Shown in pieces: positions 56,348-64,000 of a stretch of DNA of 64,000 nt. How positions within the stretch are numbered: the stretch's first letter is position 1; each line of letters starts with the position of its first letter. The translations under genes and the position numbers were made by a program. The notes below the pieces were generated by a model. It was given only the letters and a program-made list of their open reading frames with translations. It searched no databases and was not told where the DNA came from. The stretch is from assembly GCF_030209745.1 (NCBI RefSeq), contig NZ_JARVRJ010000005.1, forward strand, positions 1 through 64,000, given 5' to 3'. Source of the stretch: Arthrobacter sp. fls2-241-R2A-200 (lineage in GTDB: Bacteria > Actinomycetota > Actinomycetes > Actinomycetales > Micrococcaceae).

Positions 56348-57453
56348 AGCACAACCTGGAGCTCTGCCTCGTTGCCCGCCACCAAAGTGGCCTGGCCGTC
56401 ACTTTCCAAACTTTGGGAGACAGCTTCCAATACAGACAGGACGCGGAGCCCGGATTCCCCGCTGGTGCGTGGGGCAGTGTGGCTTCGGATGGATGAGGCC
56501 AGCTCAGCTACCACTTGGCCCAAGGGTTCCCGCTCTTGGAGGGCCGGTGACCAGGTATCACCGAGCCGGTAAGAAATAGCGGTGGCCTTTTTGTCCGCTG
56601 CGGACCGTGGCTGGTGGTCCAGGCTGACTCCCCGGTCGTATACGCTGAGGCGTTGCTGCGGGTTCAGGTCGTCCCAGACAAGCGTCCTCTTGGATCCGCC
56701 GATAATCATCTGCCGGATCTTGGTGGGGCTAAGCCAGTTCACGTGGATGTGGACCAGGGCGTCGTTGGGCAACCCGAAGGTAAGGTGCCCTATGCAGTCC
56801 CTGCCAGTGCCCAGGGGGTCCGCGCCGTGGGCGGATATTTCGGTGGGATGCAAGCCTCCGGGGAGGACAAAGTCGAGGATGGAGAGGTCGTGCGGGGCAA
56901 GGTCCCAAAACACGTTGACATCCGGCTGCACCAGCCCAAGGTTGATCCGCACAGAGTCGACATAGAGGATCTCTCCCAACGCGCCGCTGGCCACCAACTC
57001 CTGGATCTTCAAGACGGCCGGGGTGAAGCAATAGGTATGGTCCGCCATGAGGACCAGGCCCCTTGACCTGGCCTCTTCCACCATTTCCAGTCCCTTGGCC
57101 CGGCTGTCCGCCAGTGGTTTCTCCACCAGCACATGCTTCCCGGCCCGCAGTGCCGTCATCACCACTCCGTGATGCGTATGGGCGGGAGTGGCAATGGCCA
57201 CGGCATCCAGGTTGTAGTCGTCCAGCAATTCGTCCAAGGACTCGACGACGGGCACGGCGCCTACCGTCTCGGCGAGTTTGAGGCCCCGTTCGACGTCGAG
57301 ATCGCAAATAGCTGCGAGCTCCCAATCAGGGCTCGCTTTGAGGTTCCTGGCCAGGTTGGGTCCCCAGTATCCTGCGCCCACCACAGCGATCCGCAGCTTG
57401 GGACGTACGCCGGTGCCATGGAGTTGGCCTGACGGAATAGTTCGTATACTCAT
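56344..57453 (-). CDS. Gfo/Idh/MocA sugar oxidoreductase
   Basis: 369 aa. Rossmann motif VVGAGYWGPNLARNL (about 23-37), followed by ATPAHTHHGV and the conserved VEKPLA (catalytic Lys). DLAPHDLSIL lies near the C-terminal domain. Related enzymes (WlbA/WbpB) oxidise C3 of UDP-sugars before transamination. Together with the DegT and NeuD genes downstream it suggests formation of an N-acylated amino sugar. It lies 97 bases from the priming transferase gene. Confidence 0.9.
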   Translation of the reverse strand: MSIRTIPSGQLHGTGVRPKLRIAVVGAGYWGPNLARNLKASPDWELAAICDLDVERGLKLAETVGAVPVVESLDELLDDYNLDAVAIATPAHTHHGVVMTALRAGKHVLVEKPLADSRAKGLEMVEEARSRGLVLMADHTYCFTPAVLKIQELVASGALGEILYVDSVRINLGLVQPDVNVFWDLAPHDLSILDFVLPGGLHPTEISAHGADPLGTGRDCIGHLTFGLPNDALVHIHVNWLSPTKIRQMIIGGSKRTLVWDDLNPQQRLSVYDRGVSLDHQPRSAADKKATAISYRLGDTWSPALQEREPLGQVVAELASSIRSHTAPRTSGESGLRVLSVLEAVSQSLESDGQATLVAGNEAELQVVL

Positions 57454-57550
57454 TTCCCACTCGACTTCTCTCTTTGTTTCCGTGTCTTGGCTTCCGACGC
57501 ATTGGTTGGCTGGGCCGTTTCCGCTCCCGCTGAGGGGAGGCGCCGGCTGG

Positions 57551-59233
57551 CTAGTAGGCCCCCGACGGCCTGGTCATGGCCCGAAAAGTGCGCCACATGA
57601 TCATGAGGTCCCCGGCGATGGACCAGTTTTCGACGTAGTAGAGATCCAAACGGACCGCCTCGTCCCACGGCAGGTCCGATCGGCCGTTGATCTGCCAGAG
57701 CCCGGTGATTCCGGGCTTGATGAGCAGCCTCCGGTGCGTATGGCGTTCGTAGCCGTTGACCTCGCGCGACAACGGTGGACGTGGGCCCACCAAGCTCATG
57801 TCGCCCACCAGGACGTTCCAGAACTGCGGCAGTTCGTCCAGGGAGTACTTCCGCATCCAGCGCCCGCACGTGGTGATGCGGGGATCTCCGCGGATCTTGA
57901 AGAGCACGCCGGCGCCCTCGTCACGCATGCTCAGTTCGTCCACCCGGGATTCAGCGTCCACCACCATGGAACGGAACTTCAACATCCGGAAGGTGTTGCC
58001 CTGCTTCCCGATGCGTTCTTGGGTGAAAAGGACAGGCCCGGGGCTGTCCCACCGGACAATGAGCGCCAGGACCAAGAGCGCTGGCGAAAGGACAGCCAGG
58101 GCAACCGCGGCCACCGCGATGTCCATCACGCGCTTGAGCGTATGTTTGGCGCCGGAGTAGTGGGGAATATCCACATGCATCAGGGGCAGGCCTTCGACAG
58201 GGCGCCAATGTATCCGCGGGCCGGCTACGTTGGTTAGGGTTGCCGCCAGCACCAGCTCGGCGGAATCTTCCTCCAGCCTCCATCCGAGCTCTTGGATGAA
58301 CTGGTTGCCCCCAGGGACTGGCCCCGCCACTATCACGGCATTGGCTCCGGTTTGGTGGACAGTGCTGGCGATGCCGTAAATGGACGCCAGGACCGGCACC
58401 CGCAAGTGGTCCACAGCCAGTACGGCTCCACGCCGGGCACCAGGCAAGCAGGCTCCCAGAATCGAATAAGGCGCACCGGACCTGCGGTTGATTTGCTTGA
58501 TGACATACCGGACGTCCTGCGGTTCGCCGACGACGATTGCGCGCGAGAGGCAGCGTCCGCGTGATTTCTCGTGGCTGAGCCAACGACGGAATCCCCAGCG
58601 GGTGCCCGTCAGGGCCACCAATCCAAGGGGCAGCGAAACCAACACGAAAGAACTGACAGGTTCCAGCCGGAAAACAACCGCCACAATGCCTAAGAAACCG
58701 AAGACGCGGACACTCGCCGAGAGGATCCGTTTGTATTCTTCGGGTCCTACTCCGAGCACTTTGGGATCCCTGGTGTGGTAAAGGGCCAATGCCGTGAGCC
58801 ACGCGAGCCCCAAGGCCGAGGCCAGCAGCAAGCGGCGGGTGTCGCCAGCGCTTCCGTCGCCTGGGATGGATCCTTCAGTGTTGAGCAGGTATCCGGCCAG
58901 GACAGCAACTCCAACGAGGGCCGTGTCGGCGAACCTGAGGCTGTTGGTCAGCACATGTACCCAGTTGGTTGACTCCCGGTGCGGCAAGGGTGCGGGCACG
59001 TCTCGGTGGGTGGCTGACGGCCCGAAGTCCAGGGTTGTCTCCCCTGAACCCAAGACCGCCAACCCCGCCTTTTCAGTCCGCTGTGCAGCAGCGGACTTGT
59101 CAATCCTGGAAGACGACGGCGGATTGACGGTGACCGAGGCAGGCGCTGTTTGGAAGTCCGGCATTATGGAGGCCCGGTGGGCACTCTTGGGTACCCCAGC
59201 CTTGCCCCATCGCATCACGGAAACTTTCACCAT
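57551..59233 (-). CDS. priming polyprenyl-phosphate sugar transferase
   Basis: 560 aa. The N-terminal half has about four membrane segments and a CoA-binding-like domain (about 225-340); the C-terminal catalytic domain of the bacterial sugar transferase family begins RVMDIAVAAVALAVLSP and contains KFRSMVVDAE, SLDELPQFWNVLVGDMSLVGPRPP and KPGITGLWQINGR. It attaches the first sugar-1-phosphate to undecaprenyl phosphate. GAGGG before the ATG at 59233 supports this start; the open frame extends 28 codons upstream. Head of the leftward exopolysaccharide operon. Confidence 0.92.
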   Translation of the reverse strand: MVKVSVMRWGKAGVPKSAHRASIMPDFQTAPASVTVNPPSSSRIDKSAAAQRTEKAGLAVLGSGETTLDFGPSATHRDVPAPLPHRESTNWVHVLTNSLRFADTALVGVAVLAGYLLNTEGSIPGDGSAGDTRRLLLASALGLAWLTALALYHTRDPKVLGVGPEEYKRILSASVRVFGFLGIVAVVFRLEPVSSFVLVSLPLGLVALTGTRWGFRRWLSHEKSRGRCLSRAIVVGEPQDVRYVIKQINRRSGAPYSILGACLPGARRGAVLAVDHLRVPVLASIYGIASTVHQTGANAVIVAGPVPGGNQFIQELGWRLEEDSAELVLAATLTNVAGPRIHWRPVEGLPLMHVDIPHYSGAKHTLKRVMDIAVAAVALAVLSPALLVLALIVRWDSPGPVLFTQERIGKQGNTFRMLKFRSMVVDAESRVDELSMRDEGAGVLFKIRGDPRITTCGRWMRKYSLDELPQFWNVLVGDMSLVGPRPPLSREVNGYERHTHRRLLIKPGITGLWQINGRSDLPWDEAVRLDLYYVENWSIAGDLMIMWRTFRAMTRPSGAY

Positions 59234-59403
59234 GTCAGCCCTCTTCTTAGACCTGCCACTGCCTAGATACCAGTGAAGCCGTGAGGGTGCTGAGGCGCAC
59301 CAGTAGTCAGTACTCAAGTTTGAGCAGCGAGACCCGTTTGCCCTACGTGTGAGTACTTGCTCCGGTTCCGGGCACTACGTGTTCGAAGGTTTGGAGGGGC
59401 AAC

Positions 59404-59434
59404 AAAAAACCGGCCACCCCCAAGGGTGGCCGGT
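59404..59434 (-). terminator. intrinsic terminator of the 84-aa gene
   Basis: An 11-bp perfect stem (ACCGGCCACCC and complement), 4-base loop, then Ts on the minus strand. It lies 13 bases after the stop of the gene at 59447. Confidence 0.85.
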
Positions 59435-59446
59435 CGTGAAAGGGAG

Positions 59447-59701
59447 CTAGTCTTCCAAGCTTTCGAGGTCGTCGTCCAGGGAGTCCTCGTCTTCCTCTTC
59501 GTCTTCGAAAACCTGGAGGGGAGTAACCTCTGAGTAGGCCTCGTACAGAGCGTCTTCGTAAACTTCGAACGCATCAGCGATGGCGAAAAAAGCTGCCTCC
59601 ACGTTGGGGTCGCCCTCGCCGCGACGCGCAGAAGCGGCAACAAGGTGTTCCTCGAGGGCAGCGGACAGTGACTGAAGCGCGACACGCGGATCAATGCTCA
59701 T
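59447..59701 (-). CDS. small acidic hypothetical protein
   Basis: 84 aa. The first 60 residues look helical (VALQSLSAALEEHLVAAS); the C-terminus is an acidic run of Glu, Asp and Ser. No known domain recognised. TAACGT six bases before the ATG indicates a leaderless transcript, and a strong terminator follows, so it is a single-gene unit. It is divergent from a DUF5703-like gene. Confidence 0.78.
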   Translation of the reverse strand: MSIDPRVALQSLSAALEEHLVAASARRGEGDPNVEAAFFAIADAFEVYEDALYEAYSEVTPLQVFEDEEEDEDSLDDDLESLED

Positions 59702-59707
59702 GACTTC

Positions 59708-59713
59708 ACGTTA
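59708..59713 (-). promoter_or_regulatory. leaderless -10 box of the 84-aa gene
   Basis: Minus-strand TAACGT ends six bases before the ATG at 59701. Confidence 0.5.
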
Positions 59714-59740
59714 GCCGGAAAAAGACGAAAATGGAGAGGG

Positions 59741-59974
59741 ATGAGAGAACAATTTCCCGGCAGCTCCGTGGAGCGCCAAAGAGACTACGCCCGCCAGTAC
59801 GAGTACCTGGTACTGACCGTCGGACCCCAGGAGTCGCTGCCGGAGGCCCGCCGCCGGCTCGCTGAACACTCCGAGTACGGCAAATGGGAGCTTGAACGCA
59901 GCGTCCTCTACCTCGGGGGCGGTCGGCGCTTTTGGCTGCGGCGCAAGGTTTATTCGGTCCAGCGTACTGTTTAG
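59741..59974 (+). CDS. DUF5703-like small protein
   Basis: 77 aa, basic, with QYEYLVLTVGPQESLPEARR in the centre and GGRRFWLRRKV near the end. The pattern matches my memory of DUF5703, small actinobacterial proteins of unknown function. GGAG lies four bases before the ATG. It is convergent with the flavoprotein gene, 20 bases apart. Confidence 0.72.
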   Translation: MREQFPGSSVERQRDYARQYEYLVLTVGPQESLPEARRRLAEHSEYGKWELERSVLYLGGGRRFWLRRKVYSVQRTV

Positions 59975-59994
59975 TACGTTTCCCGTCCTCGGGA

Positions 59995-61155
59995 CTAGCT
60001 CTCCAACGGCCCCAGCCAGGCATTGGCAACGGTGTTGTGGGCGGACTCGTCGTTGGACGGGTGGAAGATCCCAGCCAGCACATCCCGGTACAGCCGTTCC
60101 AGTTCCGAGCCCCGGAAGTAGCTGGAGCCCCCGGACACCCTGACGGCCAGATCCACCACACGGCGGGCATTCTCTGTGGCCCTGGACTTCAGGCCCACAA
60201 GTTTGGCGAACCATAGCGGGCCATGATCCACCAGTGAATCCACGTCCCGTGCCAGTGACGAGATCTGGGGGTAGATGCCGTCCAAGGCCAAGGCTGCGTC
60301 CGCGATTTTCCACCGGATATCCGGGTCCTGCGCGTAACTGCGACCTCCGTACTTGGCAGAGACGCGCTTTTTGACGTTCTCCACTGCCACCATGAAAGCC
60401 CGTTCCGCCACGCCGGTGTACACGGCAGCGAGCAGCGTTTCGAAGCAAGCAAAAATGGCAAAGATCAGCAGGTCTTGGTTTGGCCCAACTGGCAGCTTCC
60501 GGAAGATTCTCTCCGCCGGAACCTCCGCGCCGTGGAGCACGGTGGTGTTCGAGGCACTGGCCCGCATGCCCATGGTGTTCCAGTCATCGAGCGTCTCGTG
60601 GCCGGGCTCATCGCGCCGCAGGAATCCGAAGACGAGCTCCCCCGCGCCGTCCCGGGCACTGGCATCCTTGCCGAACGTCCCAAGCCGGGTCCAACCGCGC
60701 GAGAGGCTGGTAAAAATCTTCCGGCCGGTGAAGCTATAGCCTCCACCAGCCAGCGGTTCAGCGATTGTTCCAGAATCGAAGAGCATGGAGTCATTGCCGG
60801 CCTCGGAAATCCCGAAGGCAAAGACCTCCCCCTGACCCGCTTCCCTCAGGACAAAGGCCAGCGAATCATCTCCATGCGCCGCCATGATACGGGCGACGCC
60901 GGTCCACACCAGGTGCATGTTAATAGCCAACGAAGTGGCTGGGGCCGCCGTGGCGAGACGCTGCTGCAACGCAGCTACCGCTTCCAAGCCAAGCCCCAAG
61001 CCGCCGTCGTCGGCTGGGACAAACAACTTGAGGTATCCCGCGGCAGCCAAGTCCGCCAGGTCCTCGTGGAAGAACTCATTCTTGAGGTCGTACTCGGCTG
61101 CGCGTGCGCGCAGGCGTTCGAGCAGGGCATCAGGCAGGATCTCTTCGGGCGTCAT
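59995..61155 (-). CDS. acyl-CoA dehydrogenase-family flavoprotein (DszC-like)
   Basis: 386 aa. It has the N-terminal helical domain, the beta domain (FGISEAGNDS, GYSFTGRKIFTSLS) and C-terminal helices of acyl-CoA dehydrogenases. The C-terminal pattern SGGSSYFRGSELERLYRDVLAG resembles the DszC/HsaA flavin monooxygenases rather than the true dehydrogenases; no catalytic glutamate is evident at the usual place. Substrate unknown. AAGGAGG eight bases before the ATG at 61155 supports the start. Confidence 0.87.
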   Translation of the reverse strand: MTPEEILPDALLERLRARAAEYDLKNEFFHEDLADLAAAGYLKLFVPADDGGLGLGLEAVAALQQRLATAAPATSLAINMHLVWTGVARIMAAHGDDSLAFVLREAGQGEVFAFGISEAGNDSMLFDSGTIAEPLAGGGYSFTGRKIFTSLSRGWTRLGTFGKDASARDGAGELVFGFLRRDEPGHETLDDWNTMGMRASASNTTVLHGAEVPAERIFRKLPVGPNQDLLIFAIFACFETLLAAVYTGVAERAFMVAVENVKKRVSAKYGGRSYAQDPDIRWKIADAALALDGIYPQISSLARDVDSLVDHGPLWFAKLVGLKSRATENARRVVDLAVRVSGGSSYFRGSELERLYRDVLAGIFHPSNDESAHNTVANAWLGPLES

Positions 61156-61215
61156 GGGCAAGACCTCCTTGGTGAATGGTTAGAAGCGTGAGTCCCGTAT
61201 CAGCGCGAGTGCCCT

Positions 61216-62520
61216 TTAGTAGTTGGTCAGGAGCTTATTCAGCACCCGTGCGCCGAACTGGAGGGACGCTGCCGGCACGCGCTCATCCACTCCGTGGAAC
61301 ATTCCGGTGAAGTCAAGCTCCTCAGGCAGCATCAAGGGCGCGAACCCATAACCCGTAATGCCGATTCGACTCAAGGACTTGTTGTCCGTTCCGCCTGAGA
61401 GCGTGTAGGGAAGAACCTTGGCGCCCGGGTCCTCGGAGTGCAGGGCGTCAATCATGGCGTCCACGAGGTTACCGGCGAAAGGTACTTCCAAGGAGACGTC
61501 CTTATTGACGTAACTGATCTCGATTCCGTCCCCGGCGAGCTCCTTGATGGTCTCCAGCACCTGCTCCTGTTGGCCGGGCAGGGTCCGGCAATCAACAAAT
61601 GCCTCGGCTGACTCGGGAATCACGTTGTGCTTGTAGCCCGAGCGCAACAGCGTGGGATTGGAGGTGTTCTGCAACGTCGCGCCCACAAATCTGGCCACGG
61701 TGCCGAGCTCCTTGAGCAGGATCTCCGGGTTGTCGGCGTCGAACTCGACGCCGGTGAGTTCAGTGACGCCGTCGAGGAACTGGCGGGTGGTTGGGGTCAG
61801 TTCGACGGGCCATTTGTACTCGCCAATACGGGTCACAGCAGCTGCAAGCCGGGTGATCGCGTTGTCGGTGTTGATCTGCGAGCCGTGACCAGCACGGCCA
61901 TGGGCCAACAGCCGAAGCCACGAAAGGCCCTTTTCGGCGGTCTGCAGCAGGTATGTCCGCTGACCACCGATTGTCGCTGAGAAACCGCCAACTTCGGAGA
62001 TCGCCTCGGTGGCGCCGTCGAAAAGCTCGCGTCGGTGCTCCACAGCGTAGCGTGCGCCGTAGTTACCCCCGGCTTCCTCATCGGCGAAGAAGGCAAAGAT
62101 GATGTCACGCTTGGGTTTGCGGCCGGTCCGGGCAAAATCCCTCATGACCGAAAGGATCATGGCGTCCATGTCCTTCATATCCACAGCCCCGCGGCCCCAG
62201 ATCAGTCCGTCCTTGAGCTCGCCACTGAACGGGTCCACCGTCCACTGATCCTTGAGCGCGGGAACAACGTCCAAGTGGCCATGAACCACCAAGGCGTCAG
62301 CGGAAGGGTCTTCACCTGCCAGGCGGGTCACCACGTTGGCCCGGCCAGGAGCCGATTCGAAGATCTCCGCTTCAAGCCCGACGTCGGTGATGAGCGCCGC
62401 CGTGTACTCCGCTGCGGCGCGCTCCCCCGGCCCGGTGTCGTCACCGAAATTGGATGAGTCGATGCGGATCAGCTCCTGGCAAATCCGGACAACTTCGTCT
62501 TCGGGGCGGATGACAGACAT
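61216..62520 (-). CDS. M20-family metallopeptidase
   Basis: 434 aa zinc hydrolase of the M20/ArgE/DapE/CPG2 group. Metal ligands are visible in HGHLDVVPA (about 82), GRGAVDMKDMDA and FAFFADEEAGGNYGARY (about 145). A dimerisation domain lies between about 185 and 300. It hydrolyses amide bonds in small peptides or acylated amino acids. GAGGAG precedes the ATG at 62520; the preceding 16 codons of open frame lack it. Confidence 0.92.
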   Translation of the reverse strand: MSVIRPEDEVVRICQELIRIDSSNFGDDTGPGERAAAEYTAALITDVGLEAEIFESAPGRANVVTRLAGEDPSADALVVHGHLDVVPALKDQWTVDPFSGELKDGLIWGRGAVDMKDMDAMILSVMRDFARTGRKPKRDIIFAFFADEEAGGNYGARYAVEHRRELFDGATEAISEVGGFSATIGGQRTYLLQTAEKGLSWLRLLAHGRAGHGSQINTDNAITRLAAAVTRIGEYKWPVELTPTTRQFLDGVTELTGVEFDADNPEILLKELGTVARFVGATLQNTSNPTLLRSGYKHNVIPESAEAFVDCRTLPGQQEQVLETIKELAGDGIEISYVNKDVSLEVPFAGNLVDAMIDALHSEDPGAKVLPYTLSGGTDNKSLSRIGITGYGFAPLMLPEELDFTGMFHGVDERVPAASLQFGARVLNKLLTNY

Positions 62521-62682
62521 GGAGCTCTCCTCGCGGCTGGGGTTCAGGTGCGGCGACAGGCCAGGCACCCTTCGGCGGCCCGCCCGTATCCCATCAGCCT
62601 ACTCACCCACTGGCCTTCGACGCGCGGAAACATGCGGCCACGAGTCGCATCATGACTGCCTATACCCGTGATCATCCGCGAT

Positions 62683-62711
62683 TTTTCAGCTACCCGAAAG
62701 CGTGTTAGAGT
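62683..62711 (+). promoter_or_regulatory. promoter of tRNA-Leu
   Basis: TTTTCA and TAGAGT separated by 17 bases, about 65 bases upstream of the mature tRNA 5' end. Confidence 0.4.
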
Positions 62712-62776
62712 TTTTCTCGCTGCTTCGAAGGAAAGTGAACCACCGAGAGGTGTGAACAGCCCTTTGAATACCACCT

Positions 62777-62859
62777 GCGCGGGTGGCGGAATGGCAGACG
62801 CGCTAGCTTGAGGTGCTAGTCCTCGAAAGGGGGTGGGGGTTCAAGTCCCCCTCCGCGCA
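62777..62859 (+). tRNA. tRNA-Leu (anticodon GAG)
   Basis: 83-base class II tRNA. The acceptor stem pairs GCGCGGG with TCCGCGC (one G-T pair); the anticodon loop TTGAGGT in a CTAGC/GCTAG stem gives GAG for CUC/CUU codons. A long variable arm and GTTCAAGTC T-loop follow. The CCA end is not encoded. A strong terminator lies directly behind it. Confidence 0.95.
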
Positions 62860-62865
62860 CAAACG

Positions 62866-62901
62866 AAAAACCCCTGGAATTCAAGGATTCCAGGGGTTTT
62901 T
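62866..62901 (+). terminator. intrinsic terminator after tRNA-Leu
   Basis: A 15-bp perfect stem AAAAACCCCTGGAAT and its complement with a six-base loop and a terminal T-run. It works in both orientations. Confidence 0.93.
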
Positions 62902-62975
62902 CTTGTTTCCGCCCAAAGATGCGGCACAAGACGGTAGTGGCTGCGTCGCTGGCTCCAGCACCGAGGTCCGCTGTT

Positions 62976-63014
62976 ATTGTCGAGCAGGGCGGGAAAATCC
63001 CATCGAGCGACAAT
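62976..63014. promoter_or_regulatory. inverted repeat upstream of the ROK gene
   Basis: ATTGTCG and CGACAAT flank a 25-base centre that itself contains GGGA and TCCC in inverted order around AAA. It lies 83 to 121 bases upstream of the GTG at 63097. It could be the autoregulatory operator of the ROK-family regulator. Confidence 0.35.
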
Positions 63015-63096
63015 GCGGCCCCAGCGGGGCACCCGGTGGGGCCAATGATCAGCTCCCCGCGCGTACTTCGCCGTCGAAAATAATAAGGATGTCCAG

Positions 63097-64000
63097 GTGA
63101 ACTCATTGGTCCAGGGTGTGCGGGCAACGGACCTGAAGCGCACTAACGAACGAGTCGTCCTCGATGACGTACGGATCGCGGGACTGACCACGGCGCCTGA
63201 GATCGGTAAAAGGACCGGCCTATCCAAGCCGACCGTTGGCGCCGCCCTGCGGACGCTCCAGGCTGCGGGCTTCGTGAGCCCCCAAGGCTTTAAGGAAGGG
63301 CGGTCCGGTCAAGCACCCCTCCTTTGGGCAGTGGACGAACACGCAGGCCTGGTCCTCTCCGGGGACATTGGAACGCAATGGGTCCGTTTGGGGCTGTGCA
63401 CCCTGAGCGGGCGCCCACGCGGAGCCGTCCGGGAGCGGTCCGAGTCGGGATCGGCCGAAGACGTCCTTCGTGCCCTGGACAGGGCCATGAGCCGCCTGCT
63501 GAAAGAAGCAGGCGCCGAACGGGATTCGGTGGTCTACTCCGTGCTCGGCAGTCCGGGCGTGGTGGACCCGGTGTCGGGCCGGCTGAGGCACGCGTCCAAC
63601 CTTCCCGGGTGGGATGCCCCCTCGACGTTAGCCGCCCTCCAGGAGCTTTTCGGTCCCCATTTGCTGATCATGAAAGATGTCTATCTGGCCGCGCTCGGAG
63701 AGGCCCAGGCGAGGGCTGGGAGCGGGACTAAAGACTTCGTGCTGCTCTCGGTGGGAGCCGGGGTGGGCGCGGCGGTGGTACTCGGGGGCCAACCCATGCC
63801 GGGCGCTCACGGGCTTGCCGGGGAAATCGCGTTCCTGCCGTTGCGCGTGGACCCGGTCGAGTCGGGCGACCCATCCCCGCGCGGACCATTGGAAGAAGCC
63901 GCGTCCGTTGATGCATTGCTCTCTGCTGCAGACGCTGGTCACCGATTCGCCGGGGTCCACGAAGTGGTGCAGGCGACGAAACTCGGTGACCCGGCTGCCA
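63097..64000 (+). CDS. ROK-family transcriptional regulator, truncated by window
   Basis: At least 301 aa; the frame is open at the right edge. An N-terminal winged-helix domain (about 28-75: TAPEIGKRTGLSKPTVG as HTH) precedes a sugar-kinase-like ROK domain with SGDIGTQWVRLGL, HASNLPGWD and SVGAGVGAAVVLGG. Such proteins repress sugar or amino-sugar catabolic genes, with a sugar as effector. The start is GTG at 63097 with AGGA seven bases upstream. The regulated sugar genes probably lie beyond the window. Confidence 0.88.
   Translation, partial: MNSLVQGVRATDLKRTNERVVLDDVRIAGLTTAPEIGKRTGLSKPTVGAALRTLQAAGFVSPQGFKEGRSGQAPLLWAVDEHAGLVLSGDIGTQWVRLGLCTLSGRPRGAVRERSESGSAEDVLRALDRAMSRLLKEAGAERDSVVYSVLGSPGVVDPVSGRLRHASNLPGWDAPSTLAALQELFGPHLLIMKDVYLAALGEAQARAGSGTKDFVLLSVGAGVGAAVVLGGQPMPGAHGLAGEIAFLPLRVDPVESGDPSPRGPLEEAASVDALLSAADAGHRFAGVHEVVQATKLGDPAA

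Noticed and set aside
62735..62755. Six-codon open frame with a ribosome binding site upstream of tRNA-Leu
   Set aside because: GTG start, no leucine codons and inside the tRNA precursor leader; too short to support as a leader peptide.

Overview
The window reads as a chromosomal piece of a high-GC actinomycete of the Micrococcaceae, most likely Arthrobacter or Paenarthrobacter. The basis is a complete Pup-proteasome locus, a PafB-PafC regulator encoded as one fused protein (known from Arthrobacter aurescens), the mycothiol ligase MshC, the RNA-polymerase-binding protein RbpA and polyprenol-phosphomannose synthase. This assignment rests on family knowledge plus gene content, not on a database search.

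Layout. (1) 1-4.0 kb: accessory edge with a partial gene, a repeat-rich non-coding stretch, and a tightly overlapped trio of an active-looking tyrosine recombinase, a small HTH protein and a zinc-ribbon recombinase that has lost its catalytic residues, followed by an unknown gene. (2) 4.2-9.7 kb: a UvrA-like ATPase divergent from an operon of type III polyketide synthase, methyltransferase and FAD monooxygenase, with a perfect 8+3+8 palindrome in the shared promoter region. (3) 9.8-16.3 kb: housekeeping genes (peptide deformylase, RlmA-like methyltransferase, NfeD and SPFH membrane proteins, RbpA, Ppm1, an amidohydrolase). (4) 16.4-32.5 kb: long leftward block with helY, tatC, tatA, a small membrane protein, pafBC, two FKBP isomerases, pafA, prcA, prcB, pup, dop, arc and trmI, i.e. 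tagging, depupylation, unfolding and degradation of proteins plus the DNA-damage regulator. (5) 32.6-38.7 kb: site-2 protease, HAD hydrolase, PAC2 protein, mshC, uppP and an aldo/keto reductase.

(6) 38.7-59.2 kb: an exopolysaccharide locus. dTDP-rhamnose is made by rfbA, rfbB and a fused epimerase/reductase. Two glycosyltransferase genes follow on the plus strand, one a fusion of a WecG/TagA domain with a GT2 domain. A 12-gene minus-strand operon holds the priming sugar transferase, four sugar-modifying enzymes, glycosyltransferases, a Wzx-type flippase, a Wzy-type polymerase, a Wzz-type protein and a secreted glycosidase-like protein. Most of its junctions are exact 4-base stop/start overlaps. 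(7) 59.4-64 kb: two small unknown genes, a DszC-like flavoprotein, an M20 peptidase, a tRNA-Leu(GAG) and a truncated ROK-family regulator.

A recurring regulatory theme is leaderless transcription: at least thirteen genes have a TANNNT hexamer exactly 6 or 7 bases before the start codon and no Shine-Dalgarno sequence. The best candidates for something undescribed are the palindrome-controlled UvrA-like/type III PKS pair, the recombinase trio with a catalytically dead partner, and the secreted glycosidase-like protein ending the exopolysaccharide operon.
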